From Mycoplasma sp. 'Moose RK' (lineage in GTDB: Bacteria; Bacillota_I; Bacilli_A; Mycoplasmatales; Metamycoplasmataceae), in assembly GCF_015708155.1 (NCBI RefSeq), contig NZ_JADDYD010000002.1, positions 1 to 64,000 of the forward strand: DNA of 64,000 bases, written 5' to 3'. The notes below the pieces were generated by a model. The model had not been told where the DNA came from and did no database searches. It saw only the letters and a program-made list of their open reading frames with translations. Position numbers and translations under genes: made by a program. This document shows, piece after piece, positions 33,126-44,626 of this stretch (positions within the stretch are counted from its first letter, which is position 1; each line of letters opens with the position of its first letter).

Positions 33126-34640
33126 ATGCAAAAATTTGTTTTTGCCCTTGATTTGGGAACCACTTCTTGCCGGAGCCTGGTTGTCGATAAAAAGGGAAGT
33201 ATTGTTGCTATTTCCCAGCTTGAATTTAGTCAGATTTTTCCAAAATCTGGTTGGGTTGAACATGATCCAATTGAAATTTGGAACAGACAGTTAACAACAA
33301 TGCAAAACGCAATCATTCAAGCAAAAATTTCTGCTATAAATATTAGTGCTCTTGGCATCACAAATCAGCGTGAAACAATTGTGCTTTGGGACAAGGAAAC
33401 CGGACTTCCAGTCTATAACGCCATTGTTTGGCAGGACAGACGAACTAGTCAATACTGCCAGGAGCTAATTAATCAGGGTCATTTACAAATGATTTCTGAT
33501 AAAACTGGCCTTATAATCAATCCTTATTTTAGTGGTACAAAGATTCGTTGAATTTTGCAAAATGTCCCGCTGGCGCAGGAAAAATTACAGCAAAACCGTC
33601 TTTTAGCAGGTACAATTGACACCTGACTAATTTGAAAATTAACAGGCGGTAAAGTCCATGCCACTGATGTCACTAATGCTTCGAGAACAATGCTTTTGAA
33701 CATTCATAGTCTCGAATGGGATCAGGAAATTCTTGATTTACTGGCGATTCCACGCCAGATTCTTCCGGAGGTCAAAGCATCAGCTGATTTTTATGGTGAA
33801 GTTGAAAATCATCATTGGTCAAATCAACCAACGGAAAAAGTGCCAATAACTGGAGTTATTGGTGATCAACAAGGCGCCTTGTTTGGTCAACTTTGCACTG
33901 AAGTTGGAATGGTGAAAAATACTTATGGCACCGGCTGTTTTACACTTGTAAACACAGGTGAAAAGCCGTTAAAATCCAACTATCAGTTGCTGACAACTAT
34001 TGCTTGGAAAATTGGTGATCAATCGCCAATTTATGCCCTAGAAGGGGCGGTTTTTGTTGCCGGAGCAGCGATTCAGTGGCTTAAAGAAAGTCTAGGAATC
34101 CTTGACAATTTTGATCAATCAGACTTTTTTGCCAATCTTGTTGAGGATGATCAGCGTGTCTATGTTGTGCCGGCCTTCACTGGTCTTGGCGCGCCTTATT
34201 GAGATTCAAGTTCGCGTGGCGCGATTTTTGGCCTTGAAAGGGGTACCAAACCTGAGCACATTGTGAAAGCGACACTTGATGCCATTGCCTACCAAACAAA
34301 TGATTTGCTAAAAGCGATGGAGAAAGACTTGGGAAAACCGATTGAATTTTTGCGTGTTGACGGCGGAGTGGCAAAATCAAATTACCTGATGCAATTTCAG
34401 TCATCAATTTCTGGCGTCAGTGTCCAAAGGCCAAAAAACACTGAATCAACAGCGATGGGTGCGGCTTTTCTGGCCGGTTTAGCAGTAAAATTTTGGGCTG
34501 ATCTTGCCGAGATTAAAAAATTAGTTGTCACTGAAAAAGTTTTTGAACCCAATTTAGATAAAAAAAAGGTCGCAATTTTATTGAAGGGTTGAAATCAAGC
34601 CATCAAACGCTGTTTAAATTGAACGCAGTCAATTAAATAA
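33126..34640 (+). CDS. glpK: Glycerol kinase
   Basis: Protein of 504 residues, normal length. It makes glycerol 3-phosphate from glycerol and ATP. FGGY-family motifs: ALDLGTTSCR (phosphate 1), GITNQRET, WQDRRT, GVIGDQQGALFGQ (phosphate 2), NTYGTGCF and LRVDGGVAKSNYLMQ (adenosine site). In the M. hyopneumoniae group, glycerol metabolism is linked to glycerol 3-phosphate oxidase and hydrogen peroxide, but no glpO is in this window. It lies 10 bases before glpF. Confidence 0.97.
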
Positions 34641-34650
34641 AGGGAATATC

Positions 34651-35394
34651 ATGGAACTTATTAATTTTTTGTCAGAATTTTTGGGTACACTTTTTTTAAT
34701 TTTGCTAGGAAACGGCGCGGTTTACAGTGCAACTTCGTCAAGAATGGTTGCAAACCAACCTGGGAAATGGATTATCATCAGTTTTGGTTGGGGACTTGCT
34801 GTCCTTGTTGGTCTAATTATTTCCAGCGCCTTCAAGGGCTTAGGACATCTTAATCCGGCTGTTACAGTTTATGATGCAATCGCGTCTAATGATTTATTGA
34901 AATTTGCGCTAATTCCTTTCCAGTTTTTAGGCGCTATTGTTGGCCAAATTCTTCTTAATTTTATTAATTGGCGACACATTGGCATAACCGAACTCAAGTT
35001 AGTTCGTTCTGCGCATTCAACTAATCCAGCTTTTGGTTCATCCGAGAAAAGCGCAATTTTTAATTTCGCTTATGAGTTTGTGGCAACAATGGTTTTTTTA
35101 GGAACAATTTTGGCGCTCTCACGTGGGGCAAATCCAGGAAGCGTGTTGGCATTAGGACACTTTCCAATTGCTTTTTTGATAATTGCAATTGCAATGTCAC
35201 TTGGATCATCAACTGGATTTGCGATTAATCCAGCACGTGATTTAGGACCAAGAATTGTTTACTTTTTTATGGAAAAATTTTGTCTAAAATCACGCGCTTC
35301 AGAACATATTGGAGCAAATTTTGCCTACTCATGAATTCCGGTTATTGCGCCTTTGATAGCAGGAATTTTCATTGGCTTTTTTGCATTAATTTAA
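34651..35394 (+). CDS. glpF: Glycerol uptake facilitator (aquaglyceroporin)
   Basis: Protein of 247 residues with six membrane helices and the two NPA half-helices of the MIP family: LNPAVT and INPARD. Asp after the second NPA-R (NPARD) is the glyceroporin form. Preceded by AAAGGGAA. It delivers glycerol to the adjacent kinase. Confidence 0.96.
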
Positions 35395-35640
35395 GAATTA
35401 GGTAATTTGTAAAATCTTTGTAAAAACAGATTGAATTTAGCCTCATTTATGCCAAATTCAATTGATTTTAGTAACTCAACCTTTGTTTCAACAGGATGAT
35501 TAATGATATTGTTAACAAGTTTCTCTAATATATTTTGAATCACAAATTTGTGGCAAAAAGATTTTGATAAAACAGGGTATCTGAACTTATTTTTTAAGGT
35601 TAAAATCTGTTGATGAACTGAAGAAAAACACTAGTTTTCA
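35391..35640 (-). pseudogene. Possible remnant of an unknown gene, convergent to glpF
   Basis: A minus-strand open stretch of about 70 codons ends at 35391, overlapping the glpF stop. Its coding look (INHPVETKVELLKSIEFG) is plausible, but the frame is lost upstream near 35625 where another frame continues (DLKTSVFLQFINRF). No start or ribosome binding site is seen. It may be chance. Otherwise 35395-35799 contains only a terminator. Confidence 0.22.
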
Positions 35641-35716
35641 AGTCAATTTTTGATTCAAGGTATAAAATTAATTTATCCCTTTGATCCAAAATGATGCAAG
35701 TTTCAACTTTTAAAAA

Positions 35717-35754
35717 AAAAAAAACGACACGTTTTTAATTGTGTCGTTTTTTTT
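35717..35754. terminator. Bidirectional terminator between glpF and the EIIC gene
   Basis: AAAAAAAACGACAC (35717-35730) pairs with GTGTCGTTTTTTTT (35741-35754), with T-runs on both strands. Confidence 0.85.
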
Positions 35755-35799
35755 AAAACAAAATTGTTGAATAATGATTTTGAAAAAAAGAAGTGAAAT

Positions 35800-37578
35800 T
35801 TAGTTGACTTCTTCTGGTTTATCAACTAAATCAACGTTGACTTTGAATAATTTTTGCAATCAGGTTTTTTTTGTTTGTTTAGTTGAATCAACAATTTGGC
35901 CAAGTAAAATTAGACCAATTATTGCTATTGCAACGCTTACTCAACCAAGAATTGCATGGAATTGACCAATAATTAAAGTAAATCCGAAGAAAAGGTTTCA
36001 ATCACCCATTCCCAAAAATCCAGTAGCAACCGGGCTTTGGCCAATAGGAATCCCAACTCCCTCAATGTTTTGTACTAATTTGAGAGCAAAGGAAATCACA
36101 ACAATTTCCAAAAAACCAATGATTGCTGGAGCAATAAATGAAGCTTTTCAACCCCCAGAGGCATTGGCAAAAACTCCCATTGCACCAGAATTGAAGAATA
36201 AAGTAATAAAAAGAGGAACAGCAATTACAATGTAATTATTTCCAGGAATTGCTGCAAGGCCAATAACAACAAAAACAGCAAGAAATTGGCCTAAAACTCC
36301 GCCCAAAAATCCGTAGGTAACAGCGTTAATTGCGAATCCATAAGTTGCAGCAATGTCAACTGCAACTACAGCACCAGGGATGATTTTTTCAGAGATCCCA
36401 TGAAAAGATTGTTGCAATTCAGTAACAAACATTCTTACACCAGTAATAATGGCAAGTAGGGCAGCAACAATTTTTAGGACACCACCAATAATTATAAAAA
36501 CAAAATTGGCACCACCAAACGAAGAATTTCAACTGCTTCCAATCGCTTTTACAACAGTTTTTGTTGCTTCAGAGGCAGCTGCTGGTGCATCAAATCCTGA
36601 AAAATCAGGTTTAATGACGTTTTCAACTCCGTAGTAACCAATAATAATTGTAAAAAGAACAACAAACAATACCAGAATAATGATTGTTTGTGTGAAAATG
36701 TTATCCTCAAAAATTTTCAAATATGAAGGTAACTTACGATTTTCAGCGCTATTTTCTTTGTTACCGAAAAAGCGTCCAATTTTGTAGCTTGTAAAGAGAC
36801 TCAACATTTGTTGGTGCCCAACAGCAAAACCGGCATTTTGAGTAACTAAATTAGTAATTTTTAAAGTTGCAACTGATGAAGTTGCCCAGTAAATACCCAA
36901 AAATAGTCCTGAAATCAGAACAAGCCCTACTTGTGATCCAGCACCAATTGCGCCTTGGTCAGTCAAGGGGAAAGAACGAAAAAGAATTACATACAAAAGC
37001 GCTGTCACAATTGCAGATTGTTGCAACATCACATGCCCTGTAATCATAATTGCGTTTGTGTTTGTGAATTTTTTACCTAAAACCATCAAAATATTGACAA
37101 CAAAAGCGACAATAAAACTGAAGGAAATTAGAGAAACAAATTCATTGCCAGTGCCAAAACTTTTTCCTAAAAAGTTAGTCACTGAAGCTCAACCAAAATA
37201 AGGGTCAAGTGGCACAACTCCACCTGATTTTACACCTTTGATTGCATCAAAAACTGGCTTTGCAAGGCCAACTAGTGCGCCGGATCCAATTGAAAGCAAG
37301 AAAATTCCAATCGCTGTTTTCAAAGCGCCAATAAATGCTTCACTTTTCCCACGACCCAATGCCAAATAACCAACAAGAGTTAAAGACCCAAGCAAAAGCG
37401 GGTTTTGACGCAAAAAGTTATCAAGATAAACAGTTCGCACAAGAAAAGTGAGGGCAGTTGAAAAGCTTTCTTGTTTTTGGCCGATTCGAACACCGAGAGT
37501 AATCGCGATAATCAAAACGTTGACCAACAAGAAAACAAGTAAGCCGACAAGAATTTTTTTGTTCTTCGTGAATGACAT
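35800..37578 (-). CDS. ulaA: PTS EIIC, ascorbate (UlaA/SgaT) type
   Basis: Protein of 592 residues with ten or more hydrophobic segments, longer than the roughly 465 residues of E. coli UlaA. It starts MSFTKNKKILVG behind an excellent AAGGAGGAGAA ribosome binding site. The UlaA look includes LTLVGYLALGRGKSEAFIGALKT, GHVMLQQSAIVTALLY and a Gly-rich AINAVTYGFLGGVLGQF, as seen in ascorbate permeases. No EIIA or EIIB domain is fused; the partners are at 32044-32833. The C-terminus (VDKPEEVN) is hydrophilic. The substrate in mycoplasmas is not established. Confidence 0.9.
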
Positions 37579-37680
37579 TTCTCCTCCTTATGATATTTTT
37601 CGTCCACATATATTATAAATATTTAATTTTAAATACATATATGCACGTATTAGTATTATATCATAAAAAGTTTTGAAATG

Positions 37681-37718
37681 AAAAATTATTATTTTCCGAT
37701 TGGAAAATAATAATTTTT
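37681..37718 (-). terminator. Terminator of the EIIA-like gene
   Basis: A 17-bp perfect inverted repeat (37681-37697 with 37702-37718) between the EIIA-like stop and the ulaA promoter. Confidence 0.75.
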
Positions 37719-37765
37719 CTAATTTTGGAAAAATCTTGAAAAAAGGTTATTTTTGCAACTTAAAA

Positions 37766-38221
37766 TTATTGGAATTTTTGAACAACCTCAAGAAATTCAT
37801 CAACACTTTTAGCATAAAAAGCTTGACTTTTGAACTTTGGGTCACCAAGAAATTTTCCAAATTGCATGATTAATTCAAAATGATCTTTAGCTGTTGGTAC
37901 ACTTAAAGTGATAATAATTTTAGCTCTTTTTCCAATTTGTTGATTAAAAATAAGTTCATTTTCAAGAAGAATGATTGAAGCACAAGGTTCAGAACAATAT
38001 TCATTTGCAGGAACATCAATAAACGCAAGACCATCCCCTAGAATAAAGTCATTGCCAAAATCACGAATCAAGGTGAAAATCATCTTTTCAAGCTTTCAAG
38101 AAGCCTTACCGTTTTCAACAAGAACGCGTACACCCTCATGAACAGCATCAACTCAATCATCAAAATTTTTGAAACGGATGAATCTAGGGTCAAAAAGCAC
38201 AGAACTACCTCTTTCATCCAT
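37766..38221 (-). CDS. EIIA-like protein with Asp in place of the phospho-His
   Basis: Protein of 151 residues starting MDERGSSVLF; continuous with two TGA as Trp. It aligns along its length with the EIIA at 32044-32523, ending in the same SVDEFLEVVQKF-type helix. The phosphorylated His of LAMPHA is replaced: the segment reads GLAFIDVPA, with Asp69 at the His position. The second His (KDHFEL) is kept. It therefore cannot relay phosphate normally; a regulatory or phosphomimetic role is inferred. A 16-T run lies 13 bases upstream. It sits between the EIIC and lactonase genes. Confidence 0.7.
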
Positions 38222-38234
38222 TTTTACAGTTGCA

Positions 38235-38250
38235 TTTTTTTTTTTTTTTT
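38235..38250. repeat. 16-bp T-run upstream of the EIIA-like gene
   Basis: On the coding (minus) strand it is a 16-A tract ending 13 bases before the ATG, in promoter or leader position. Confidence 0.9.
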
Positions 38251-38365
38251 GGCTAATTTTTTGCCACAATATAATATTTTGCACTAAAATTTTAAAAAGC
38301 AAAGAAAAAACTTTTTTCAGAAGATTTAATTTAGTAGCAAAAAACAGTGTTTTGTCAATAAAATG

Positions 38366-38411
38366 AATAAAAAAACTGGTTTTTTATAAAAATTTATCCA
38401 GTTTTTTTATT
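38366..38411 (-). terminator. Terminator of the lactonase gene
   Basis: A 14-bp stem (AATAAAAAAACTGG with CCAGTTTTTTTATT), 50 bases after the stop at 38461 on the minus strand. Confidence 0.75.
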
Positions 38412-38460
38412 TTTTTAAAATTTATTTAAGTCAAATTGAGTCAAACTAAATTTTAAAAAC

Positions 38461-39519
38461 TTAGTTGATTCCAAAGGATTTTTTGAGTTCAACCACAGAA
38501 CTTGGTAGTTTAGAAGGATCAAATTTTCTTGGTTCATCAAAAGCAAGAATTTCTGCTGGATTATTGATAAGCATATCATCAATTGCTTCTTGGCTTACAC
38601 CAACTTTTTTCAAAAGCGGGATGAAACGATCAAATAAATAAGCGAGTCCGAAAGTCACTTTACCTTTTAACTTCCCATAATTACGCTGGTACAAAATTCG
38701 ACCCGCATCAAGTGAGAGTGTAATGTGTTTTTGCAAACCAAGATCAACAAGATATTTGATGTTTTCAGCAAGCATTGCGTCAGTGTAATATTTTACGCGA
38801 TCAGGTCCATCAAAACACAAACTAACACCTAATTCTTGAATTATTTTTGCATGATAATATTTATCAGGATTTTTATTTAAGTGTGAAAGTTGAATTTTAC
38901 GTGGGTTTGCACCAAAATCAATTAAGTATTTGGCAGCTTCGTAAGCCATTGTTCCCAACTGTGTGTGCACCAAAATTGGTGCTCCAGTTTCGATTGATGC
39001 TCTTGCAGCGACCTCAAGTGATTTTAGTTCAAGGCGATCAATTGCGCCATAGCCAGTACCGGATTTAATAATCCCTGCTTTTGCCTTGGAGCGCTTGACA
39101 ACAGGACCAGAATAGTTGTATTCATCCATCCCCTCAGTAATTTCAGCAACAACCATTTTTGTAATTTCATCAGTTGGTGCCAAAGCAAGTCAGGAAGATC
39201 CTTTGTCATAAAAAGCTGCTTTGTGGAAGCCAGTTGCCATAATAATGTGCACTTTTCCGGCTAACTTATCAGCAATTTCCAACATTCGATAAACATCACG
39301 ACCAACATTGGGTGGATCCATTGTTACCAATGTTTTTCCACCGCGTGCAGCAAACTCAAGCGACTCTGCGATTGCTGCTTCATTTGAGAGCATCACAAAA
39401 TCAGGATGCTCGTGGGCCTCAGGCCCATAATTTTTAATTAAGTGATCGTGACAATCCACAACACCCAACTCACGTGGGTGAACATCACCTAAAACTGTTC
39501 TTGCAAATTTGTCCTTCAT
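38461..39519 (-). CDS. Phosphotriesterase-family lactonase/amidohydrolase
   Basis: Protein of 352 residues with a TIM-barrel two-metal site. All ligands are visible: H24 and H26 in CHDHL, the carboxylated Lys K152 in IIKSG, H185 in LVHTQLG, H213 in LSHLNK and D271 in SLDAGR. Bacterial relatives (PLL/Php) hydrolyse lactones. Its place beside an ascorbate-type PTS suggests hydrolysis of the imported lactone phosphate, the role UlaG has in E. coli; this is inference, as UlaG is an unrelated metallo-beta-lactamase fold. It has its own promoter. Confidence 0.88.
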
Positions 39520-39599
39520 GTTAAAACCCTTTCTTTTTCCAGCTTAGCCTTGTGCCAAAAATTGTTGAATTTAGTGACACAAAGGTGGCGTTGAAATTG

Positions 39600-39605
39600 A
39601 TTATA
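39600..39605 (-). promoter_or_regulatory. Promoter -10 for the lactonase gene
   Basis: GGTATAAT on the minus strand, about 80 bases upstream of the ATG at 39519 and after the lipoprotein stop. Confidence 0.55.
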
Positions 39606-39667
39606 CCACAAATTTGAGAAAACAAAAAAAATTTGAAAATTTTTTTGCCCCAGCGCTTATTGTTAAT

Positions 39668-41491
39668 TTACTTTTGTTCATCAATCAATCTCAGAATTTC
39701 TTCCCCGGTTTGAATTTTTTTGTTTTCCACTTGTGTTGAAGCAATTAGCGAGTCCAGAATGAGCCCAGAAATTTTTGTTGCCTTAAAGTCTCCGTTGTCA
39801 TTAAGAATTTTATAGTTGTCCTGATTTTCCTTGGTTGCCTTTAACATTGACTCCATTGACAAAATCACTGAACGCAAATTGGCTGCTCTTTCATAAAGTT
39901 TTCAGTCGATTTTTTTGGCTTCTTCACCAATTAATTCAAAAGATTTTTTGTTTTTGGTTTCAAAATCCTTGATTTGATCCAAATAGTTTTGGTACTTTAC
40001 CTTGATTTTATCAAGTTTTTCTTGGTTCAAAATTGCCTTTGTTGGCACAAAATAACCAGTATTTTCCATTAAATAATCAACATTGTCAACCATTGTGCCA
40101 TCAATATCGTTTTGACCATTGAAGAGTCACTCTAAAAATTTAATGGTTGCTTTTTGGGCTTTTTCATCACCAGTTTTAACTGGAATTAGTGACGAACCTC
40201 CAGATCAGAAAACAGAATAAGGTGAATCTTTCATTGATTTTACGGGCTGATTTGTGGTGTAAACATCATGAATGGTGGCAAAATTTTTGGCATTCTCAGG
40301 GTTTTTACTAGCAAATAATGATCTTGAGGTTGCTGAATCAATTGATTGTTTAATTCCAACTCCAGGCACAAAACCAAAAGCAGTGCGGTAGCGCAAAATG
40401 TCATGACTTGCTCATTCACCAATGCCTTTTCCTTTAAAATTTTTGAACTGAAATGCGTGAAAAACCACTGTTTTTTCCCCGACTTTGGTTTTTAATTCAG
40501 GGTTTTCGCCAGTAAAAATTTTGTAATCTTTTTTGAATTCATCACGGAGACTTTGATCATCAAAAATAGGGAAAGTAAGTTTGTCACTCTTGGTTTCCCA
40601 GAGTGATTTTCCAGTTTTAGAAACAAGATTTTTAATGAAAACTAAAGATGAATAGTCAATCTCGAAAATGGCAGCATTTTCAGTATTTTGATCTAATTTT
40701 GCATCACTTTTCAATTTAAGACCCTTCATAAATTTTCTTGCAAAGTCAAGAGCAGTTTCAATGTTGGAAAAGGTTTCATCATTTACATTTAAATCTTTAA
40801 AAACAGTTGCGTCTTTTTCTTCAACAGCTTTAAAAAAACTGTTTTCTGGGGTTGAATTTCCGGCAGTTGATCCTTCAGTTGCTTTTTTGTATACAACTGA
40901 AGATTCATCAACTTTTCCACCGCCTTTTTTGACAAGATCAAGCACAATTTTGACATTATCGAGGTTAAAGCTGAGCGCATCAACATCGTTTTTGTTGAAA
41001 GGAATATTGTAAAAATGGTTGTTGCCAAAGGCAAATTGGTTGTAAGCTTTAACAATTTTTTCTGGGAAAATTTCAGGCTTAACTTTTGTGTTTTGAAACT
41101 GCAAAAGGCGGTCATATTTTTGCAAAACATCGGCAGTTGAAATGTCGCCTAAAACAAGTGAAGGCAATTGATCTGAGTTTGAATCAAGCATATTTTTGAT
41201 GTTTTGTGTGGTCTCAGTTTGTGTTTTTGCCTTTGCTTCATCAGTTAAAATAATTCTAACTGGCAGGAAATCAGGGTCATTTTTAAACTTTGAATTATAG
41301 TAAGGGATTAGACCTTTTTCGTGCTTTCCGTATTCGTCAAGACCAAAAATTAATGGTCAAAAAACACCTTGGCTTGTGCTCAAAGTAACTTCATTTTTGC
41401 TAACAATTTGCTGTTTTTCACCACAAGCCGCAGCAAGGAAAAGCGTAGGCGAAAGGATTAAACTACTCAATAAAATTTTTTTTAAATTCAT
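39668..41491 (-). CDS. Large substrate-binding-type lipoprotein
   Basis: Protein of 607 residues with a clear lipoprotein signal: MNLKKILL, a hydrophobic stretch and lipobox FLAAAC with Cys23. The gene is divergent from the ABC ATPase at 41628 (136-bp shared region), and its size and AT-rich coding fit the solute-binding lipoprotein of a Ugp/Mal-type ABC importer. No binding-site residues can be named. Surface-anchored and probably antigenic. Continuous through several TGA codons. A role with the neighbouring permeases is inferred from position. Confidence 0.75.
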
Positions 41492-41584
41492 GATTTTTAC
41501 CTCTTTTTTATATTTTTTGAAATTTTTTTCAGAAAAAAAATTATGTAATAAAATAAAAATTTACTACTTTATTTGAAAATTAAT

Positions 41585-41590
41585 TATAAT
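41585..41590 (+). promoter_or_regulatory. Promoter -10 for the ABC transporter operon
   Basis: TATAAT 37 bases before the ATPase ATG, in the divergent region shared with the lipoprotein gene. Confidence 0.5.
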
Positions 41591-41627
41591 ATAAATTAAA
41601 ATATTTTTAAAGAAAATTTTAAATATC

Positions 41628-42794
41628 ATGAAAAAAGACAAAATTGCCATTTTAATTAAAAATTTATCATTTTCATATGATTGCAAAAACTACCTGGAAA
41701 TTAATGATTTGGAAATTCCTGCAAACCAAATCATCACAATTTTGGGGCCTTCAGGCGCCGGAAAATCAACATTTCTTAACCTTTTAGCTGGTTTTCTGCC
41801 AGCAAAATCGCAAATTGAATACCAGGAAAATTTCAAAAATTTTGGCTATATAATGCAAAAAGATAATCTTTATGAAGAAATTTCAGTTAAAAAAAACTTG
41901 TGAATTAGCACAAAAAATTCACCAAAATGAACTGAAAAAGTCTGATTTTTAAGCCTTGAAAAGTTGAAAAATCAAAAAAACATTAATAGTTTAGTTGAAA
42001 AATCAAAAAAATTTTTTGCAAACAACAAAAAAGGTTTTTGGCAAAAAATTTGCCAAAAATTTCATTTTTTTTTGACTATCATTTTAAATTTGAAATTTTA
42101 TTTTTTTTATCTTAAATTTCGCAAAAAATTTTTTGAATCTGAAGTTCAAAAAGTGCTAAAAACACTTGAGATAACTGAGGTTTTTGGCAAAAAAGCAGCA
42201 AATATCAGCGGCGGGCAGCAGCAACGAATTGCATTTGCAAAGTCAATTATCAAGGGCGATAATTTGATTTTAATGGACGAACCATTTTCATCACTTGATG
42301 CGAAAATTAAGGAATCTACCATCAAATTATTATTGAAAATCAAGCATGAATTCAACATGACAATAATTTTGGTGACTCACGATCAGGTTGATGCTTTAAA
42401 AATAAGTGACCAAATTATTTTGTTAAAGGACGGAAAAATTGTGCAATTTTCCACACCACAGGAACTTTTTGATAATCCAAAATCGCTTTTTGCTGCAAAA
42501 TTTATTGGTAGTCCTGAAATTAATTTTTTGGAAAAAAAGCAGGAAATTAGTTACTTTATTCGCGATAAAAACATTAAAATTTTGCCAACAAATAATGAAA
42601 AAAATGGAAAAATTTTATTTTCCAAAAAAATTGCTGATAGCTATTATTATCAAGTACGCGATTTAGAAAAACAAATTGATCTTGAATTATTTTTGCCAAA
42701 GCAAATTTTAGGTACAGATGTCAAAATCGAATATGATAAAGTAAAAATTTTAGCTTTTGATGAAAGAGGCAATCGTGTTTTTGCGGAAAATTAG
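41628..42794 (+). CDS. ABC transporter ATPase, UgpC/MalK-like
   Basis: Protein of 388 residues. Walker A GPSGAGKST (about 40-48), signature NISGGQQQR, Walker B LILMDEPFSSLDA and the H-loop VTHDQVDAL are intact. An extra Lys/Phe-rich insertion of about 70 residues lies between the Q-loop region and the signature (about residues 95-170), and a C-terminal regulatory-type domain follows from about 280. It belongs with the two permeases immediately downstream. The substrate may be glycerol 3-phosphate or a sugar (family inference only). Confidence 0.88.
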
Positions 42795-43698
42795 TCCTGA
42801 AAAATCAAGCATTTTACGGAAAAATGCAAGTGCAATTTCGTTGCTTATACCCTTGTTGATTTTTTTAATAATTTTTTCAATTTACCCGATTTTTGAGTCG
42901 TTTTTTAATTCTTTTAAAGTTGGTTTTGGTACTAATTACAAGGTTAGTTTTGGTAATTTTCATGATCTTTTGCAAAAATCATCCTTTAAAGATGCGCTGA
43001 AAAATAGCACAATTTTGTTTTTTGCTAGCTCGCCTATTTCACTTTTCATTGGTTTTTGTGTTGCAATTTTGTTGGCAAAAGTTAACAACAAAATTGTGCA
43101 AAAATTTTTTATTAGTAGTTTGTACTCCCAGTTTTTTATTTCGGCGTTTGCAATTGGGATTGCTTTTAGTTTTCTGTTTGGCGAAAAAAATGTTTTTGCA
43201 AAAATTTTTGGCCTTGATTTTTCCTTTACAGGTGGTAAAAATCAAATTCCATTGATCTGACTATATTTAATTTACCAACTTTGACGTTCAATCCCCTTTA
43301 ATTCAGTCCTTTTTTTCTTTGCAATTTCTGCAATTAACAACCGTTATCAAAAAAATTTACAAATTGACAAAATTGGCTTAAAAGATAGAATCATTAATCT
43401 TTATTTTAAGGAAATTAGTGGAAAATTTTTAACAATTGCCTACACAAATTTCATTTTTGCGACAATGTTATATCCGAATGTGATCACTGGAAATTTGAAT
43501 TTAGACCTGAATCATGGACATACTTTGGCCTCATACATTTTGAAATCAGCGGATAATTTGGGACTACAAGCAACGGCAAGTTTTCTTTGCTTTCTATATT
43601 TATGTGCTGTTTTTTCAACTTTTATAATTTTTAGACCCAAGTATTGAAAAATAATTTATCAAAAATTCAGCAAAAGGTGACAAAAAAATGAAATTTAA
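42775..43698 (+). CDS. ABC transporter permease 1 (UgpA/MalF-like)
   Basis: Protein of 307 residues with about six hydrophobic segments (ISLLIPLLIFLIIF near the start). The start chosen is GTG 42775 because AAAGAGG lies 5 bases upstream; ATG 42760 is in frame but lacks a ribosome binding site. It overlaps the ATPase end by 20 bases and the next permease by 11 bases. The segment between the third and fourth helices is degenerate, and the EAA loop expected in importer permeases is only weakly recognisable. Confidence 0.78.
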
Positions 43699-44533
43699 AT
43701 TTAAAATCAATTTTCAAAGTCTGATTTTGCAATTTTTGTTGTTTTTAGCTCTTAGTTTTGTTTTAATTATTGTTCTCTTTCCACTTTATTATTTGATTTT
43801 GAATGCTTCACTACCTGATGAATTGCAGGATAATCCAAATTCAACATTGAAAATTAGTGGTTTTTTGTGAAAAAATTTTCTTAATTCAATTAATGAAAAT
43901 TTTTGAAATGGGTTAAAAACTTCATTTTTAGTGATTTTATTGATTAATGTAATTAGACTAATTTTATATTCGATGGCAAGCCTCGGTCTTTGAATTGCAA
44001 CAAAAAGGGTAAAATTAGTTTTCATTTCCTTGTTTGTTTTGCTTTCGTTTGTGCCTGAAATTAGTATTTATGTGCCTTTGGCGCAAATCTTAAACAAGGG
44101 CAGATTAATCACAAATTTTCCTGTTTTTTCATTAATAAGTAACCAAATTTTTTCCTTTTTCAACTTTTTTTATCTTTATAAAAGTGTAACAAGTGTCAAA
44201 AAAAGAAAATTATTTTTAGCAAAAGTAGACAATTTATCGATTTTTTCCAAAATTAGATTGGTTATTTTTCCAAAAGTGAGAATCGCCTATTATTTAATGA
44301 TAATTTTTACAACAATTCAGTGTTGAAATGATTTTCTTTGGCCTAGTTACATTTTGGCAAACCGTTCATTCCAAACAATTTCGACTTGATTTCAGTACAG
44401 TGGGCAAACAAGTTTGGGATTTTTACAAAATGTGCAAGCTGCTGGTGCGCTTTTTGCTGTTGTTGTCCCCCTTTTTTTCTATTTAATTTTTTCAAGATTT
44501 ATTAATAATGCAACAGCAAAAAATGTGCGCTAA
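43688..44533 (+). CDS. ABC transporter permease 2 (UgpE/MalG-like)
   Basis: Protein of 281 residues with six predicted helices. The N-terminal helix (ILQFLLFLALSFVLIIVLFPLYYLILNA) resembles the MalG/UgpE start; a SYILANRSFQTIS segment lies before the last helix. The ATG overlaps the permease 1 end, behind AAAAGGTGA. Together with 41628-43698 and the divergent lipoprotein it forms an importer. Confidence 0.8.
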
Positions 44534-44626
44534 TTTTCAAAAAGTAAAATAATCAATTAAATAAGTATAGTTTTGTAATAAAATATATCAATTAATTGCC
44601 AAAAGGTGCTTTAAAAAGGTTTAAAA

